From: Phymatolithon calcareum
Taxonomy: Eukaryota > Rhodophyta > Florideophyceae > Hapalidiales
NCBI GenBank assembly: GCA_977006965.1
Contig: OZ345369.1
Coordinates: 496,001 to 560,000, forward strand
Direction of reading: 5' to 3'
Length of the DNA stretch: 64,000 bases
In this document: one piece after another, positions 10,985 to 21,748 of the stretch
How the letters are laid out: every line of letters starts with the position of its first letter
How positions within the stretch are numbered: the first letter of the stretch is position 1
Notes under the pieces: model-generated
Databases searched by the model: none
Told to the model about the DNA's origin: nothing
The model's input: only the letters and a program-made list of their open reading frames with translations
Made by a program: the position numbers and the translations under genes

Positions 10985-13900
10985 TCACAGTCATACGAAT
11001 ATACGGGCAAGGCTTCCTCAGGTGCTACCCTCACTAGGGTCGTTTGATGGACGCCGCAAACGGACTGCCCGGCGGCAGACCCGGATTGTCGCGCGCATTC
11101 GCTGGCATTGACACGGGAATTGACTTCGAGGAGGCGCGTGCAAAGTGGCGGTCGAGGACGTCGGCTTGCTGCCGCTCGACGCCGAGAGGACAGACATGCG
11201 TGTTGCAAAATGCGTGTCACCGCAGCGGAGTGCTTCCGGAAGCCAAATTGAACGAGCGTAGAGTAAGCGATGGCGGCGGTTGTAGGGCGGTAGTTGCACA
11301 CGGCGTCTTCGGCGAAGACGGATCCGAACTTCGTGATTAGACCTGTACCAGGGGCAGAGTCGGACTTGAGTAGTTAATTTGAGGATGAGAAATTGCGCAC
11401 AAGAAACTCCGCGTGCACATCGCCCGCTTCAACCAAGGCCCAATAGAGGGCGCAACACGTCCAGGGCGAACCTTAATGCGCGGTCGAAGGACATGAGCTG
11501 CGCCACAAATGTTCGTGCGGAGCACGGCGCTGCAGCGCGCCAGACAGTCGGCCACGAAAAGATGCGATAGTTATGGAAGTCACTACCAGTAGCAGGCGCA
11601 GGTCGCCCTCACACATTGCGCGGCGACTAAAGCTCGACGTGGATAGACTCCAGCATCGTTTCCGTAAGAGAAATTTCTTTTCAGACGAAGCGCAATGGTT
11701 GGCCGCTGGGTTCCCCGATATCCGCATGTTTGGCAAGCACTCGTGAAACCCTGCATATTGAAACGAAACTGCGGTGCTTGTGATGCGGACGAAGTATCAC
11801 CAACTGGATAGTACATGCATCTGCAACCACAGGACGAGGCAAAGCACATGCGTGAGATGGGCGAGAAAGGCTGTATCCCACTGCCATTTTTGCTTGCTGC
11901 AGTACCTAATGTCCACCTGCCGCCCTGATCCATCTACCTCATCGCTCACGCCTCCTCCGCGATGACGGGCACGACTTGCACAGAAAACAGCTGCCACAGC
12001 CTCGCACGTCCCTCTATGCCCAACGCGAGCGAAACGAGCCAGACTTCTCCGTTCTCCGGCATTCAGGCAGTCTTGCAAACCGCGCGGCAATGCAGGGCGG
12101 GCACCAGTCACAGCCTCGTACACCATCACGTCGCATTTCGTGTGCAGCGCGGGGATACCGTAGCAGCTGCAGTGCCGACGTGGTGGCGCACACTCACAAT
12201 TCACGCGACAAGCGCGCGGCGTGTTGGGTGCGGCGACGGTTTGGTGTACGCTCTCGTCGACAATGCAGCAGCGAATTACTTGGAAGTGATGCAGCGCGCG
12301 TGACGCTAGCAGAAGTGGACGAACAGTAAGTGGACGAAGGACGTAACGTGAGTGCTGTCATGGAGGACCAATAACGGGAGCACAGCGAGGGTGTGCACGC
12401 ACAGGGGCAGTGAAGGTCGAGCATGGCGGGAGCGACAACGTAGTCAGGCCACGGGAGTGGGCAACCCTTTCGCGAACAATGACCGCGTCAACACCGACAG
12501 CCCAGTCGGCACGCAACGCAGAATATAATGCATGCCGAAAAACGTGGAGCGGGCGAAGTAGTCCGTGCAGGCGCTTCCAGCCTCCTTCCATACAGAAGGC
12601 GGAGGTACTAGTGTCGAGGTTCCGTTGTGCGATCAAATTCGAGTGCAGCTGCTTCTGGAAGCGCACCACCGACACGCGAGATGACGATGGACTCGCAGGG
12701 CTTGAGAGTGGGGTGAATCTGGAGCCGGTAGGGGTGATCAGGTGGGACGCTGGAGGGAGGTTGCGGGAGAGCGTCGCGGGTGATCACGACGTTAATCGTG
12801 CGATACCTGTGAATGGTCTCATCCGAGAACTCCATGCCGCCCTTAACGATTCAGTGGGCGTCTCACAGTCGAGCAAGAGGGAGTTTGGGGTAGAGCCGAG
12901 CGGGCCGTAGACTCGGCGTATTCACTTTATGATACTGTACATTACGTAATGGGATTTGAACACTGTATCATACTGTACATGAAAATCAAAAACATTCGCC
13001 GCCGGGGCTCATCAACTGACTCAGTCCCGTGCCCGCCCATTCCATCTCTGTATTTCCATAACGGTCTCATCCACCAGCCTGCACACCGACAAGTACCTCA
13101 TCTTCACCGTCTGGCCGTGTTCGCTCTCCCTTGCTCCGCAGAATCTCCCCGACCACGCAAACCTCCTCGGCCACGACGAGCATGGCCAGCTACCGCCCGG
13201 GCACACACACTCGCCCGCGCCAAAAGTGAACGACACGGGGACCATCCTACTCCTTCGGCCTCCGCGCGGCCTCGTAAACGGGCACCCGCACTGTGCGACT
13301 AGCTCGCGCCATTGCGCGGGGCAGAACTCCGTTGGCGCCTGGTAAGCCGCCGCGTCGCGGTTTGCGTGCAGCGCGTACAACAAGTGGTGCCGTGGCGTCG
13401 TCGGCAAAAAGGCATGACGCAAATGCGTCGGTAACGCGCATTTCGCCGAGCAACGACAGGTGCAAGCGCAGCTCTTCGAGGAAGGACGTGCACAGCACGG
13501 CACAGTTGCACGAATTTACAGACGGCGGGCGCGGGGAGCGACGCGAAGAGCGAGACGAGCTCGCGGGTGAGGCTTTTCCGCACGGAACTTGAGCACAATG
13601 GCATGAGGAGCTCGGCTACAAGGGCGCAGTCAGCGTGCGACGCGCGTACGCAACAAATTCGCGGGATGAGTTCGGCAAACGGGGTGTTCGGCGCAGTCGA
13701 GGCGGTGGTGGATTGGAGCGCGCAAATGGCGACGGACGTGGCTTGCGGTGCACATTTGTCGGGGATGGTACGGCGAAAATGTCGAGGAGGCACGTACGCG
13801 CTCTCGTCGCAGGCGATGACGGTGATTGTCAGACAGTTGTTGGGCACGGATGCCGTGGAGAATATGGCGCCGGACTTGGCGTTAAGATTGGCGAGTAGCG

Positions 13901-14108
13901 CGGTTTCGGCGCTGAGCAAAGTCGATATGGCGATGGATGCAGTGGCGGGGAAAGTCGACGAAGGGATCGTCGCCCCCTTCCAGCGTTCCCGATCAAGTGT
14001 GCGGGACGTCGAAGGCGAAGCGGAGGTACAGACGACAACGGTCGTTTTTGTGAGTATGCATGACGTACAAAACCGAGTCGGTGACCGACGGCAGTGTTAG
14101 ACAGTGCT
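10985..14108. repeat. GC-rich spacer block D0 of the NB-ARC/WD40 array
   Basis: About 11840-14108 is homologous to the spacers at 18840-21748 and 26336-29219; the 10985-11840 part is equally GC-rich but has no clear match in the others. Both strands hold long overlapping open frames, as GC-rich DNA often does. The best minus-strand frame (13299-13919, 206 codons) reads AELLMPLCSSSVRKSLTREL then VSLFASLPAPAVCKFVQL, and a minus-strand MEFSDETIHRYRTINVVIT motif (about 12790-12835) recurs in the other blocks. Frames are broken differently in each copy. I see a decayed coding sequence of unknown family or a structured non-coding spacer; I cannot decide. Confidence 0.5.
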
Positions 14109-17100
14109 TCATTCCACGATCAGTTTACATATTCCAACAGCACCGGAAACCAACCTAAAAACGAACACTTTTCTTTCCGAGTTGTATTCCCAGGGCCCAT
14201 ATGCATCTGCAAATTGCGTAATCATTGTCTCCCGGTCGAGTAAATTGGAATACACGCGCCCCTCCTTGCAGTACAGTTCGTCGGTATATGACAAAAATGA
14301 CTTTGGCCAAAGGCGTGGAACATAGGGACCGCTGCTGCGGATGATTTTTTCAGCTTCGTCATCTTGGATAACAGTAACGAATTCCCTGTCAAATGCTTCT
14401 GAATCCCAAATGATTTGAAGTGTTTCTCGACTTCGAATAATTGTTCTTCCCCAGCTATGTCGAGACACAACATGGCTCCCATCATCGCTTTCGGCCACAC
14501 AAGAAATTTCTTCAGATGCGTAAGGGGAACTAGACTCACTGAGAGACCCGATTTCTTCGTGCGTTTCAGCGTTCCATATTCGAATGTTGAAAAAAGATTT
14601 CCCGGAGATAATTCGACGTCCATCGCGGCTAAACACAACGCAGCGGTCGTTAAAATCGATGGAAAAAGGTATCTCAATTGCAGTACATGTCTCTGTGTTC
14701 CACTGCTGTAGAACGTTGCCAAAAGCGGAGACCAACTTTCCTCCGTCAGGGCTCAACGCAATGGATATTTTTCCAGCTGCATTACGACATCTCAAAGGCA
14801 CTCCGATCTGCACTCCTGTTCCTGTACGACATTTCAAAGCCCCGATTTGCTCGCCTGTCTGCGTGTCCCACAGTCGTACTGTTCCGTTACTGGATGCAGT
14901 AGCCACTCGCAACCCATCTCTGCTTATCGAAATGTCTCGTACCGGCTCTGCATGTTCATTGTCTCGTTCTTTTGATTCTTTCTCAAGACAAGCATCCCAA
15001 ATGCGAAGAATGCAGTCAGTGGACCCGGATATGATTGTTTTCCCATCGAATGTGAACGAAACGCTTGAAACCGTTGATAAATTTCTTCCAGAAATCCCAT
15101 TGCACTTCCCACTTTCAACATCCCACACCCGCACAGTGCCATCTCCTGAGCCTGATACAATTTTCATCCCATCAGGACTGAAGTCAACCGTGGTCACAGG
15201 GCCAAAGCAACCCTCAAGATTCTTAACCCATCTTGGTTCCGCTGAAACATTCCATAGATCAATCCTACCATTCCATGATCCTCCTGTTGCCAAATATTGG
15301 CCATTTGGACTAAATGCCGCGCATCTGACAGACGCTTCGTAAAAGCTGGGATCTTCGAAAACGAACGCATTTGCTTGACTGTCCAAAATCATTAGTATTC
15401 CTCTCAGTGAACGCGCTGGTCGCAGCACACTAAGCGCAACTTTCCCATGGTTGCTACAAACATCGAGGCAGGTTAGCTTTCCACAACGATCTGTGTACAG
15501 TTTCCGCGATTCTTCTCCCCTACTTATGTCCCATACCTCCAAGTCGCCGTCGGTTGTGAAAAAGACATTCTTGTGCACTGCAAGGCCTGTTATAGAGTTC
15601 TCCCTTTGTAGAAAGCGCACAGGGCGGCTCGACGATTCCCATTCCCACAACATAACCTTCCCGTCCTTCGCCCCGGACACGATTTTCTTCGACCCGGCCG
15701 CAAATATCACGCAATTTACAATATCGGTGTGACCGCACATGCGTTGCAACACTTCGCCGGTGCTAGCTCTGGCAAGCACGATATCATGTCCGGCTCCAAC
15801 TGCAATGTATTGTCCGCAAGGCGAGCAGGCCACAGAAAAACATACGCCTCCGACAGGAATCTCTGCTATGAGTGCACGACATGCACTCACGAGAAATCCT
15901 CTCACAGGTAGTAGATATGGCTTCGGTGTGGTCATCACCACACTCTTCAAATATGCATCCGTAACAGACTTTGGCTCTTTCAAGTAATCATCCACGGTAG
16001 CGTTCGATTCTTTAGATCTTTGCTGACTCGCGCATACTTGAAACTGGAAGGCTCTCATTCCCTCACGCAGTCTCCCCCACGAAAGTCGCACTGCCTTAAA
16101 AATATTCTTAAAGCTCTGTTCGACTTCCTTGATGCGCGCTTCAACCTCTTCTGACCCTTCCCATTGTGAAAAGTATCTCCGCAAATGCTCAAAATCTGAT
16201 TCCAGCGCCAGTAAACCCCCGATTCTTGCTCGAAATTTCGTCCACCGCGCGTCCAGCAACAGCGCAGCAAGTTCCACACCTCGTCCAGCGCATGACAAGT
16301 GCCGCGCGAGATTTGCGTGTATGTAGCCGTCCTCCGGAACATCATTACACCACCATGATCTTGGCGCGTAGCTTAAAATTGTGCTTGCTACTGACGTATC
16401 TGACTCTTCGGCAATGGGTTGAATGGTCGTTTTCAAGTATCCATTCAGCAGTTGGGCATGCCAAAGCGACAACTTATTCGTTTCCTCCGCCTGACGTTGA
16501 CAGAAAGCAAGATGCAAATCATGTAGCACAAGTCCAGGCTCTTCAACGGAACTAGTTGGTGGCTCGACCTTAGCTAAGCTCATCTTCTGGAATAGCATGG
16601 CAACCTTCCTAGCAACGGGTAAGCTGAGGTTCCAAAGTCGACGAAGAACGGATAAAGGAATACGTGCTTGATTTGATAAAACACACAGGCTGGTGTATAG
16701 GTCCGAAATTCCGTGGTTGATCTGAAGCGAGTTTTCAGTTACCAACTTTGCAAATTCGACTTCTAGGTATTCCAGACTCAACAGAATCCCGGCCCTCAGG
16801 CCTGAGTCGACCTCTGCTTCTTTTGCTCTGAGCTCTGAGGCATACTCATCACATGCCTTCTCAAACGCGCCATATAACTCCACAAGCCCTGAAACAGCAC
16901 ATCCTGCCACAGACAGAGCTATAGGCAATCCACTGCATATGGAAAGAATCGTTACCAGACTGGGACTAAGTCCTTGAGCGGCCGCTGCTGAATCTTTTGC
17001 ACATCTTGTGTACGCCATGAATATCTCGACAGACGCCTTTCCGTGAGTCGCTCCAGGCAAAAAATTCACAACACAATCCGCATTATTCGCAATGGAATGA

Positions 17101-18650
17101 CTTCGAGTACTGATAGCCATTCTACTGTTTGGACTTCCTCGCAGCAGCTGACGAAGATCTTGGAAGTATCCCGGCGGCAAATACTGCGCAGGCCACAAAT
17201 CATCAATGAGATAGAGGCACTCTCTCCCCTTAAACCAACTACCAGCATAGTCAACAGCATCTACCAGAGAAGAGCAACTTGTCACTTTTTCTGCTTTGGT
17301 AGTTGCTCCAGTTAGATCCATGATTTTCGCGATTTGGTCAATAGCAGTTTGTCGATCCGCTTTTCGACCAAACGTCATGTATAAAACGCCATCTCGAAAA
17401 CGCTTCTTAACTTCTCCATCGTGACCAAGCGCTTTAAGTGCGACAGTTTTTCCCACGCCGGCCATTCCGACAAAACCGTATGTTGGGTTTGGGTTTGCAG
17501 TCGTAGTCTGCCCGATGGCCCCAGTGGCGGCAGTAACGATATCTGATGATTTGCCGTACAACACTGACTGCTTCAATTTCCCTAGAGAAGTTGTGGGGTC
17601 GAAGTCCAGAACAACCGAGAGACTGAGATCGGGAGTGTTATAGGCGGGATGGTAATCTCCTTTTGAAGTTTCGAACATGTTCGTGAGCTGCGTAACGTTC
17701 TCGTTCACGTTGTGGAGCGTTGATAAAAGTGCACCATGATTTGCCCGAGATTCGGATCTTGGCGTAACGTGTTCACCTACTTTGCCGAGTTTCGACATAA
17801 CTGCTTCATGATTTTCTCCGGTTACAAATCTGGGCGTAATTTGTTCACCCACTTTGTCGAGCTTCGACATAACTGCTTCGTGATGCTCTCGAGTTACAGA
17901 TCTTAGCGTAACGTGTTCATCAAGTTTTTGGAGCTTGGACATAACCGCTTCATGATTTGCCAGGGTTTCGTTTCTTGGCAGAACGCGTTTGCGTACTTTG
18001 CAAAGCGTCGACATAAGTGCGTCATGTTTTGCCCGGATTTCGGATCTTGGCGTAACGTGTTCACCCACTTTGTAGAGCTTCGACATAACTGCTTCGTGAT
18101 CTGCTCTGGATTGTTCGTCCACGTCCACCAGCATCGACGTAACTGCCTCATGATATGCTCGGGTTTCGGATCTGGGCGTAAGGTGTTCACTCACTTTGTA
18201 CAGCTTCGACATAACTTCTTCATGTTGCAACGACATCAAAAAGGTCGTAACAAGGTTCTCAAGCTGGTTCGTGGCTGTGTTGACTTTCGCCATCAAATCA
18301 GTCATTTTCTCATTCAAGGTATTGGCAAGGAATAGTTGCAGCGCCTCTCCACGACGGCTTCCGTCAAACGCCTTGCCCACTATCGACGGTATGGTGTCGT
18401 GTTCGTCTTTGAAAGTCTGGCGAACATGCCTCAACTTTTCTTGAAAAAGCGTACCGTCACCAGACGGCAAAGCATTCGGGTACCGTTGACGAAGGCGCTC
18501 CATTTCGTCAATATGTTCGAGAAGGAGACGGAGCTTGGCAGTCAAGGATTTAAAAACATCTCGACCAACTTGGTACTTTTCGCAACGCGTCTTGATACTT
18601 TTCGCTTGCGTGCGCAATTCCCCGAAGATGGCGAGCGGGTTCGGAAGCAT
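14109..18650 (-). CDS. NB-ARC/WD40 STAND protein, copy A (1513 aa)
   Basis: A predicted nucleotide-switch signalling protein with APAF1-like layout. Residues 1-142 are a helical N-terminal domain (MLPNPLAIFGELRTQAKSIK start), in layout like HeLo/MLKL/RPW8-type four-helix bundles (inference). Residues 143-324 are about eight units of a 24-residue repeat (HEAVMSKLYKVGEHVTPRS type). The NB-ARC domain has Walker A GMAGVGKT (395-402), Walker B LYLIDDLW (479-486), RNBS-B-like RMAISTRS (510-517), GLPI (574-577) and an MHD-like LHDL (about 709-712). A helical region with HANLARHLSCAGRGVEL follows (about 777-800), then 11-12 WD40 repeats (about 935-1470), several ending in VWD, LWD or IWD. The ATG at 18650 is the only ATG before the conserved domain; the frame is open about 60 codons further up but only to a TTG. 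No intron is needed. NB-ARC/WD40 proteins serve in apoptosis and in immunity-like pathways elsewhere; the role here is unproven. Confidence 0.85.
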   Translation of the reverse strand: MLPNPLAIFGELRTQAKSIKTRCEKYQVGRDVFKSLTAKLRLLLEHIDEMERLRQRYPNALPSGDGTLFQEKLRHVRQTFKDEHDTIPSIVGKAFDGSRRGEALQLFLANTLNEKMTDLMAKVNTATNQLENLVTTFLMSLQHEEVMSKLYKVSEHLTPRSETRAYHEAVTSMLVDVDEQSRADHEAVMSKLYKVGEHVTPRSEIRAKHDALMSTLCKVRKRVLPRNETLANHEAVMSKLQKLDEHVTLRSVTREHHEAVMSKLDKVGEQITPRFVTGENHEAVMSKLGKVGEHVTPRSESRANHGALLSTLHNVNENVTQLTNMFETSKGDYHPAYNTPDLSLSVVLDFDPTTSLGKLKQSVLYGKSSDIVTAATGAIGQTTTANPNPTYGFVGMAGVGKTVALKALGHDGEVKKRFRDGVLYMTFGRKADRQTAIDQIAKIMDLTGATTKAEKVTSCSSLVDAVDYAGSWFKGRECLYLIDDLWPAQYLPPGYFQDLRQLLRGSPNSRMAISTRSHSIANNADCVVNFLPGATHGKASVEIFMAYTRCAKDSAAAAQGLSPSLVTILSICSGLPIALSVAGCAVSGLVELYGAFEKACDEYASELRAKEAEVDSGLRAGILLSLEYLEVEFAKLVTENSLQINHGISDLYTSLCVLSNQARIPLSVLRRLWNLSLPVARKVAMLFQKMSLAKVEPPTSSVEEPGLVLHDLHLAFCQRQAEETNKLSLWHAQLLNGYLKTTIQPIAEESDTSVASTILSYAPRSWWCNDVPEDGYIHANLARHLSCAGRGVELAALLLDARWTKFRARIGGLLALESDFEHLRRYFSQWEGSEEVEARIKEVEQSFKNIFKAVRLSWGRLREGMRAFQFQVCASQQRSKESNATVDDYLKEPKSVTDAYLKSVVMTTPKPYLLPVRGFLVSACRALIAEIPVGGVCFSVACSPCGQYIAVGAGHDIVLARASTGEVLQRMCGHTDIVNCVIFAAGSKKIVSGAKDGKVMLWEWESSSRPVRFLQRENSITGLAVHKNVFFTTDGDLEVWDISRGEESRKLYTDRCGKLTCLDVCSNHGKVALSVLRPARSLRGILMILDSQANAFVFEDPSFYEASVRCAAFSPNGQYLATGGSWNGRIDLWNVSAEPRWVKNLEGCFGPVTTVDFSPDGMKIVSGSGDGTVRVWDVESGKCNGISGRNLSTVSSVSFTFDGKTIISGSTDCILRIWDACLEKESKERDNEHAEPVRDISISRDGLRVATASSNGTVRLWDTQTGEQIGALKCRTGTGVQIGVPLRCRNAAGKISIALSPDGGKLVSAFGNVLQQWNTETCTAIEIPFSIDFNDRCVVFSRDGRRIISGKSFFNIRIWNAETHEEIGSLSESSSPYASEEISCVAESDDGSHVVSRHSWGRTIIRSRETLQIIWDSEAFDREFVTVIQDDEAEKIIRSSGPYVPRLWPKSFLSYTDELYCKEGRVYSNLLDRETMITQFADAYGPWEYNSERKVFVFRLVSGAVGICKLIVE
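17679..18224 (-). repeat. 24-residue (72-bp) tandem repeat tract in NB-ARC/WD40 copy A
   Basis: Eight units between the N-terminal domain and NB-ARC; the second is shortened to 18 residues and the last is partial. The consensus is HEAVMSKLxKVGEHVTPRS plus five variable residues. Val, Leu and Val fall at i, i+4, i+7 and i+11, suggesting helix or coiled coil. Confidence 0.85.
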
Positions 18651-18839
18651 TGCGAGGGGACGCCAGCTCAAGTGTTCTGCCGACTCACGGGAGCTGTGGA
18701 CGGTGTATGTTGTCCAGCGGCACAGGCCGGAAGAAGGCGAATGGGACTTTTGGCGGATAAGGACTTGGACAGAAGGGTCACTGAGATATGCCTTTCTCGA
18801 TGGTTCCAGGAAAGCAAACCAGATTAGCAACAAGTTTCG

Positions 18840-21748
18840 AAACGTTTCATAGTGAGAGGCAACGAGGACATTTTTAGCGTATAAAAATGACGTTGATTTA
18901 TATTGAACAACAATGAACTCACAGGCTGTGAATTTTTATCCATCGTCCTTGTTCGAGAATGGAATTGTTGCGAGTTCAAGTCGGCGGTTACGCGTAAACG
19001 CGAACGCGCGTCACTGCCCGTGAAGTACCGCCGCCGACCTGCGAAAAATGTGCATGAGAAAACTGCCTGAAACGAACATTCATGATAAAGTTGTTGTCCC
19101 CTTCATTTTTTATGAAAGTGAACGGCACGTTCGGACCATCCTCCTCCAGCAGGCGCGCGAGCCTTGCGAACGGACCCCCATTTCGTGCAACGTTTTGGAA
19201 ATAACGCGCGGTGGCGCTGGTCACGTAAAACCGCCGCGTGCGAAAGATGCGCGAGAAAGGCTGTATCCCATTACCATGTTTGTTTGCTGCGGTACTTCAT
19301 GTCCACCCGTCACCCTGCTCCAACTACGCCATCGCTCACGCCTTCTCCGCGATGACGGTCACGACTTGCACAGAAACAGCTGCCACGGCCTCGCACAGCG
19401 GCGACGCGGTACGGGTACTCGTCACAGCGCCGTACTCCACCACTTCGCATTTCGTGTGTAGCGCGCGATACCGTAGCAGCTTCAGCGTCCACGTGGTGAT
19501 TTGCACCATAACTTGCACCATAACAGATGACGTGAACGCCGCCTAGCAACGGCGGGCACAGGTCCAACGCCTGTAGTAGCGTCGCACGCAGCGCGATTCC
19601 GCACAATTCGCGCGACGAGCTCGCGACATCGTGGCTGCGGTGTCGGGTTGGCGTACGCACTCGCCAACAGCGGAGCAGCGAATTTCTTCCAAAGGATGCT
19701 ACGCGCGCGTGACGCCAGCAGACGTGGTCGAACAGTAAAGCGACGAATGTCCTAGCGTGGGTGCAGTCTGGGAGGTCTAATTGCGAGAGCGTATCGAAGA
19801 TGCGCGCGCAGAGCGGCAATGAACGTCGAGCATGGCGCAAGCGACAAGACGATAAGGCGGCGGAAGTGGGCACCCCCTCGCGAACAATGACAGCGTTTAC
19901 TGCGTTGCAGCGCTGCACAGCGTCGACGGGGAGCTCCGCGTAGACGTCGACAACCCAGTCGGTGCTCCACGCAGAATATAATGCATGCCGAGAAACGTAG
20001 AGCGGGCGACGTAGGCCGTGCAGACGTTTCCAGCCTCGTTCAATAAAGAAGGCGGAAGTACTGGTGTCGAGGTTCCGTTGTGCAATCAAATTTGTGTGGA
20101 GCTGCTTCCGGAAGCGCGCCACCGACACGCGCGATGACGATGGCCCGCAGGGTTTGAGGGTGGGGTGAATCTGGAGCCGGTAGGGGTGATCAGGTGGGAC
20201 GTTGGAGGGAGGTCGCGGGAGAGCGTCGCGGGTGATCACGACGTTAATCGTGCGATACCTCCGAGAAATCCATGCCGCCCTTAACGATTCAGTGGGCGTC
20301 TCACAGTCGAGCAAGAGGGAGTTTGGGGTAGAGCCGAGCGGGTCGTAGACTAGGCGTACTCAGATCGCATTCTCACTGCATTCTGTACATTCGCCCTTAA
20401 AAAACTGTGTGATTCACTTTATGATACGGTACACTACGGATTAGGATTTGAACACTGTATCATACTGTACATGAAAAACAAAAACATTCGCCGCTGGGCC
20501 TCACTGACTCAGTCCCGTGCCCGCCCATTCCGCCTCCGTATTTCCATAACGGTCTCATCCACCGACCTGCACACCGACCTGCACACCGACAAATACCTCG
20601 TCTTCACCGTCTGGTCGTACTCGCTCTCCCTTGCTCCGGAGAATCTCCTCGACCACGCAAATCTCCTCCGACATGACAAGCATGACTTGCCACCGCACGG
20701 GTACGCGGGCTCGCCCGCGCCAAAAGTGAGCGACACGGGGGACCATCCTACTCCTTCGACCTCCACGGGAGCCTTGCAAACAGACACAAGCCATGAGCGA
20801 CGAGCTCGCGCCATCACGCTGGGCAAAACTTCGTCGGCGTCTGATAAACCGCCGCGTCGCGGTTCGCGTGCAGAGCGTACCACAAGCGGTGCCGCGGCGT
20901 CGCTGACGACAACGCACGACGCAAACGCGTCGGTAACGCGCATGCTGCCGAGCAGCGACGTGTACAAGCGCAGCTCTTCGAAGAGGGACGTGCACAGCAT
21001 GGCGCAGTTGCACGAATTTCCAGACGGCGGACGCCGGGCGCGGGGACCGACGCGATGAGCGAGACGAGCTCGCCGGTGGTGCTTTTCCACATGGCACTGG
21101 AGCACAACGGCATGAGGAGCTCGGCTAGAAGGGCGCGGTCAGCGTGCGACGCGCGTACGTCGCCAATTCGCAGGATGAGTTTGGCAAACGGGGTGTTCGG
21201 CGCGGTCGAGGCGGTGGTGGATTGGAGCGCGAAAGTGGTGGCGGACGTGGCTTGCGGTGCGCATTTGTCGGGGACAGTACGGCGAAAATGTCGAGGAGGC
21301 GCGTACGCGCGCTCGCATCATCCGCTCGGACCGAGCCGCGGAAGAGAACGTTGACTTGCAGAGGACGGCGATGAGCGCGTTGAAGAGCGAACTTCACAGC
21401 GCACAATCCTCACGCGGAGACATCAGGTAGTACTCCGCGAGCACGTCGCAGGCGATGACGTTGATTGTCAGACAGTTGTTGAGCACGGATGCCGTGGAGA
21501 ATATGGCGCCGGACTTGGTGTTCAGATTGGCGCGTAGCGCGGTTTCGGCGCTGAGCAATATTGATATAATGACGGATACCGTAGCAAGGATTTCGACGAA
21601 AGGGTCGGCGCCCCCTTCCAGAGGCCTGCATCGAGTGCGCAGGAAGTCGAAGGCGGAAGCGGAGGTACAGGCGACAGCGTTAGTTTACGTGATTATGCAT
21701 GGCCTAGAAAAACTAAGTCAGTGACCGACGACAGTGTTAGACAGTGCT
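18840..21748. repeat. GC-rich spacer block D1 between copies A and B
   Basis: Nearly identical to D2 (26336-29219), with only a few differences per 100 bp in the stretches I compared, plus a 12-bp duplication in D1 near 20575. GC content is visibly higher than in the flanking genes. A minus-strand frame (18988-19224) reads YFQNVARNGGPFARLARLLE then EDGPNVPFTFIKNEGDNNFI, and its D3 counterpart differs by conservative changes, which hints at past coding. Another minus-strand frame (19310-20314) is open for 334 codons. A short motif ATACTGTACAT with a nearby partner lies at about 20425-20475, as it does in D0 and D2. Confidence 0.6.
18885..18910 (-). promoter_or_regulatory. possible TATA-like element upstream of copy A
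   Basis: On the minus strand a TATAAATC sequence lies about 245 bp upstream of the ATG at 18650. The same sequence and spacing recur upstream of copies B (about 26390-26400) and C (about 34043-34055). It is a candidate core promoter by conservation only. Confidence 0.3.

Noticed and set aside
13567-14100. A 177-codon plus-strand frame in spacer D0 as a gene
   Set aside because: The same DNA has an even longer open minus-strand frame, and the frame is broken or altered in D1 and D2, so strand and coding status cannot be settled.
18651-18833. Longer starts for the NB-ARC/WD40 proteins (to 18833, 26329, 33971)
   Set aside because: The extra codons begin at TTG, not ATG; the first ATG in each copy coincides with the start of the conserved helical domain.
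19310-20314. A 334-codon minus-strand frame in spacer D1 as a gene
   Set aside because: The near-identical D2 breaks this frame in two and D0/D3 counterparts are interrupted; low-complexity Arg/Ala/Ser composition is typical of chance frames in GC-rich DNA.
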